Source: Paenilisteria rustica
Lineage (GTDB): Bacteria; Bacillota; Bacilli; Lactobacillales; Listeriaceae
NCBI RefSeq assembly: GCF_013820765.1
Contig: NZ_JABJVM010000004.1
Location: forward strand, 1 to 64,000
Length of the DNA stretch: 64,000 nt
Reading direction: 5' to 3'
Shown here: positions 61,596 through 64,000 of the stretch, one piece after another
How positions within the stretch are numbered: position 1 is the first letter of the stretch
How the letters are laid out: each line of letters starts with the position of its first letter
Notes under the pieces: generated by a model
Told to the model about the DNA's origin: nothing
The model's database searches: none
What the model saw: only the letters and a program-made list of their open reading frames with translations
Position numbers and translations under genes: made by a program

Positions 61596-63419
61596 CTATT
61601 CTTTCAAATGATATGGATACGTCGCTACGACAACATCCTTCTTAAATAGTAATTTCGTTCGAATCAATAAACTTGTCTGATTGTGCAATATATTTTGCCA
61701 TCCTTTTTTAGGAATGAACTGTGGTATTAGCACCGTTAATGAGTAATTATCTTGATTTGCTTTTTGCTGAGCCGTATCAATGAACTTCATCAAAGGCTCT
61801 GTAATCGAACGATACGTTGAATACAAATCCGCAATCCGAACTTCTGGATGTATCCTATTCCATCGTTCCACGAATTCTTTTCCTTCTTGTTTATCCAAAG
61901 AAACGTGAACCGCAATAACTGTATCCCCAATTGACTTAGCATAGCGAAGCGCTCCTTCAACTACTTTTGTTGTATCAGATACACAAATAATAACGGCATT
62001 TCCTTCAAACGCAGGCAGATTCATTTGCTCGTCAATCCTTAGTTGTGGCGCTAATTTTGCGTAATGACTTCGCGTTCTATGGAAAACATAGATCATAGCT
62101 GGCATAAAGATAAACACAGGCCACACCTCACTTATTCTCGTGATGAAAAGAACCATGAGTACAGTAAACGAAATAAGTGCGCCTAAAAGGTTGGCAGATA
62201 GCTTTTTCATATAACCTTCTGGCTTTTCTTTCACCCATTTGATAATCATACCAGTTTGAGACAAAGTGAAAGGAATAAAAACACCCACAGAATATAGCGG
62301 TATGAGCGATTCTGTTTTTCCTTGGAATAAGATGATAAGTAATATGGAGCCTAATGCCAATGTAATGATACCATTGGAGTAACCCAATCTGTCCCCTTTA
62401 TCTAGATACATTCGTGGCATATATTTATCCTTGGAAAGGTTAAAAGCAAGCATTGGAAACGCTGAAAATCCTGTGTTCGCAGCTAATACTAATATAAGTG
62501 CAGTTGTCGCTTGAATAAAATAATAAAAGAAATTTCGACCAAATATATTTTCAGCAATTTGAGATAGTACCGTCGATTTTAATTCAGGTACTACACCATA
62601 GAAATATGCCAACAATGTCACGCCAACAAAGAAGAAACCAAGAATAGATGCCATCATAATTAACGTTCTAGAAGCGTTCTTCGCCTTCGGATCCTTAAAT
62701 AGAGGAACAGCATTCGAAATTGCCTCAATCCCCGTAAGTGATGCTGACCCCGATGCAAAGGCTCTAAGTAACAAAATAAGTGTCACACCTGAAACATGTG
62801 TCCCTACAGAAGCTGTCTCATGCGAAACATCCTGTCCCAGCGCTAGCTTAACCAGACCTGTGATTATCATAACAACCATAGAAAATACAAAAAGATAGAC
62901 TGGCACCGCTAAAATAGTAGCAGATTCTGTTACCCCGCGTAAATTAATGATGGTAACGATGATAACCAGTATAATCGCTAATGGAACAGTGAACTGATAC
63001 AAAGATGGGATTGCTGCAATGATGGCATCCGTTCCAGACGATACACTTACTGCAACAGTCAACATATAATCGACCAGCAAAGATCCACCTGCAATTAGCC
63101 CAGCATTCTTTCCAATATTTTCTCTGGAGACAACGTACGCTCCGCCACCTTGTGGATAGGCATAGATAATTTGACGATAAGATAAGCTTAGTGCGAATAA
63201 GAGCACCAACACGCATAGTGCAATGGGTAGCGAATACCACATCGCCGTGGCTCCAACAGTTATCAAAACTAGCAATATCTGCTCTGTCCCATACGCAACC
63301 GAAGATAAAGCATCCGATGATAATACAGCTAAAGCCTTTAGTTTCCCTAATTTTTGATCTCCAGCCTCTGACGACTTAAGTGGCCTTCCAATCAGCATTC
63401 TTTTTAATGGAGATGCCAT
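61596..63419 (-). CDS. kimA: KimA-type potassium importer (APC superfamily)
   Basis: A 607-aa protein, the same length as Bacillus KimA (YdaO) as I recall. Twelve membrane helices (about 30-440) start with KALAVLSSDALSSVAYGTEQ, a typical KimA segment, followed by PQGGGAYVVSREN; the C-terminal cytoplasmic part (about 455-607) is a universal-stress-like domain (AVIICVSDTTKVVEGALRYA in part). It imports K+ with protons at low external K+. The homologue in Listeria is inhibited by c-di-AMP. I see no ydaO riboswitch upstream, so control is likely at protein level. GGGAG site before the ATG. Confidence 0.9.
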   Translation of the reverse strand: MASPLKRMLIGRPLKSSEAGDQKLGKLKALAVLSSDALSSVAYGTEQILLVLITVGATAMWYSLPIALCVLVLLFALSLSYRQIIYAYPQGGGAYVVSRENIGKNAGLIAGGSLLVDYMLTVAVSVSSGTDAIIAAIPSLYQFTVPLAIILVIIVTIINLRGVTESATILAVPVYLFVFSMVVMIITGLVKLALGQDVSHETASVGTHVSGVTLILLLRAFASGSASLTGIEAISNAVPLFKDPKAKNASRTLIMMASILGFFFVGVTLLAYFYGVVPELKSTVLSQIAENIFGRNFFYYFIQATTALILVLAANTGFSAFPMLAFNLSKDKYMPRMYLDKGDRLGYSNGIITLALGSILLIILFQGKTESLIPLYSVGVFIPFTLSQTGMIIKWVKEKPEGYMKKLSANLLGALISFTVLMVLFITRISEVWPVFIFMPAMIYVFHRTRSHYAKLAPQLRIDEQMNLPAFEGNAVIICVSDTTKVVEGALRYAKSIGDTVIAVHVSLDKQEGKEFVERWNRIHPEVRIADLYSTYRSITEPLMKFIDTAQQKANQDNYSLTVLIPQFIPKKGWQNILHNQTSLLIRTKLLFKKDVVVATYPYHLKE

Positions 63420-63473
63420 TTTACTCCCTGCCTTTTTTAACTAAATTTTTCTTCTGAAAATTCCATACGTCAC

Positions 63474-63506
63474 ATTATAACATAGCTATTTTAAAATGAA
63501 ATAGCT
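63474..63506 (-). promoter_or_regulatory. kimA promoter (extended -10) with overlapping inverted repeat
   Basis: On the minus strand TGT-TATAAT (TATAAT 63479-63474) is an extended -10. The spacer and -35 region overlap a perfect 8-bp inverted repeat AGCTATTT...AAATAGCT (63484-63491 and 63499-63506), a possible operator. The gap from 63507 to 63679 is AT-rich and shows nothing else. Confidence 0.55.
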
Positions 63507-63679
63507 TTTTATTTTAAACAGTATAAGCATGTTCATCTGTTTAAAATCAGCTCATTGCCCCTGTAAAAATCACGAATTCAAATAAATTTTTCAAAGTAAT
63601 GTATCCTCCTATTCCCTTCTTGTTCTAAGCTTGAAACCTATTTTTTATTTTTCAGAATAAAAAGACTTTAATTTAAGTA

Positions 63680-63709
63680 TTTACAAAACACCCATTCTCT
63701 TTATATAAT
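63680..63709 (+). promoter_or_regulatory. Promoter of the tRNA genes
   Basis: TTTACA (63680-63685) and TATAAT (63704-63709) with an 18-bp spacer, 31 bp before tRNA-Glu. Confidence 0.7.
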
Positions 63710-63740
63710 AGTTTTCGGCTGGTAAATTTGCTAGCCACAT

Positions 63741-63812
63741 GGCCCGTTGGTCAAGCGGTTAAGACACCGCCCTTTCACGGCGGTATCACGGGTTCGATTC
63801 CCGTACGGGTCA
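63741..63812 (+). tRNA. tRNA-Glu (anticodon TTC)
   Basis: Complete cloverleaf: acceptor GGCCCGT/ACGGGTC, anticodon stem CCGCC/GGCGG with loop CTTTCAC (TTC at 63774-63776), and T arm with GGTTCGATTCC. CCA is not encoded. Confidence 0.95.
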
Positions 63813-63885
63813 TTTTTTAAAATTTATATAGCAAAACACTGGTCAAAACAGAAAATATGTTATATTATGAAGTAGTATCATTTAT

Positions 63886-63961
63886 GGGGGCTTAGCTCAG
63901 CTGGGAGAGCATCTGCCTTACAAGCAGAGGGTCAGCGGTTCGATCCCGTTAGCCCCCACCA
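63886..63961 (+). tRNA. tRNA-Val (anticodon TAC)
   Basis: Complete cloverleaf: acceptor GGGGGCT/AGCCCCC, D arm GCTCAGCTGGGAGAGC, anticodon stem TCTGC/GCAGA with loop CTTACAA, T arm GGTTCGATCC, and encoded CCA at 63959-63961. It probably starts a longer tRNA series beyond the window. Confidence 0.95.
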
Positions 63962-64000
63962 TTCATCTGTAATTGTTACTAGGAAACAGTTCTCTTGGGC

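Noticed and set aside
63420-63679. Possible c-di-AMP (ydaO) riboswitch upstream of kimA
   Set aside because: The region is very AT-rich and lacks the GC-rich conserved strands of that riboswitch.
1-64000. CRISPR array or complete prophage
   Set aside because: No regularly spaced repeats and no run of phage structural or integration genes were seen; the phage-like signal is confined to the SGNH hydrolase.

Overview
The window looks like chromosomal DNA of a Listeria species or close relative (Listeriaceae, low-GC Firmicutes). The evidence is gene order as I recall it from Listeria and Bacillus: cdaA-cdaR-glmM, a maltodextrin operon in the Bacillus mdx order beside a KimA-type potassium importer, and a Listeria-type type VII secretion (T7SS) locus. 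The species is not determined. Most genes are on the minus strand.

Layout. (1) 1-2750: glmS with a glmS ribozyme in its leader, divergent from a 69-codon LPXTG mini-protein. (2) 2.7-10.1 kb: three hypothetical genes, then an ascorbate-type PTS operon with a split transketolase and a PRD regulator carrying EIIB/EIIA-like domains. (3) 10.2-24.5 kb: an accessory island downstream of the T7SS core. It holds an XRE regulator, an ADP-ribosylglycohydrolase, a nonsense-interrupted gene, several small membrane proteins, a group II intron with a frameshifted maturase, two large T7SS toxin-like proteins, an Imm74-like protein, an essC-derived scar and small helical partner proteins. (4) 24.5-35.4 kb: the T7SS core essC-essB-esaB-essA-esaA and two esxA genes encoding the same protein. 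(5) 35.8-37.7 kb: a GNAT acetyltransferase, a Crp/Fnr regulator and a membrane-anchored thioredoxin-like protein. (6) 37.8-41.7 kb: glmM, cdaR and cdaA, linking peptidoglycan precursors to c-di-AMP. (7) 42-49.5 kb: an SGNH hydrolase with a phage-like N-terminus and a galactitol-type PTS operon with a PfkB kinase and class II aldolase. (8) 49.6-59.7 kb: maltose phosphorylase, a DUF1189 protein, MalG, MalF, MalE, a GH13 amylase and a LacI regulator. (9) 59.8-64 kb: a small membrane protein, an arginase-family protein with altered metal ligands, kimA, and tRNA-Glu and tRNA-Val.

How parts fit together. The T7SS core exports EsxA and toxin-like effectors, and the helical genes directly after essC are probably effector-targeting partners. 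The toxin at 21115-22794 ends in a domain that I read as CD38/ADP-ribosyl-cyclase-like, so a NAD(P)-consuming antibacterial effector paired with the downstream Imm74-like gene is the best candidate for an unusual system here. Around it the island shows repeated rearrangement: an essC fragment with an internal deletion fused to another reading frame, orphan terminators, a 26-bp direct repeat, a nonsense mutation and a group II intron. The maltodextrin genes share an exact 15-bp operator-like site at two promoters plus cre-like sites, which suggests combined LacI-type and CcpA control. A structured intergenic repeat occurs three times, each time at the 3' end of a gene or just beyond it.
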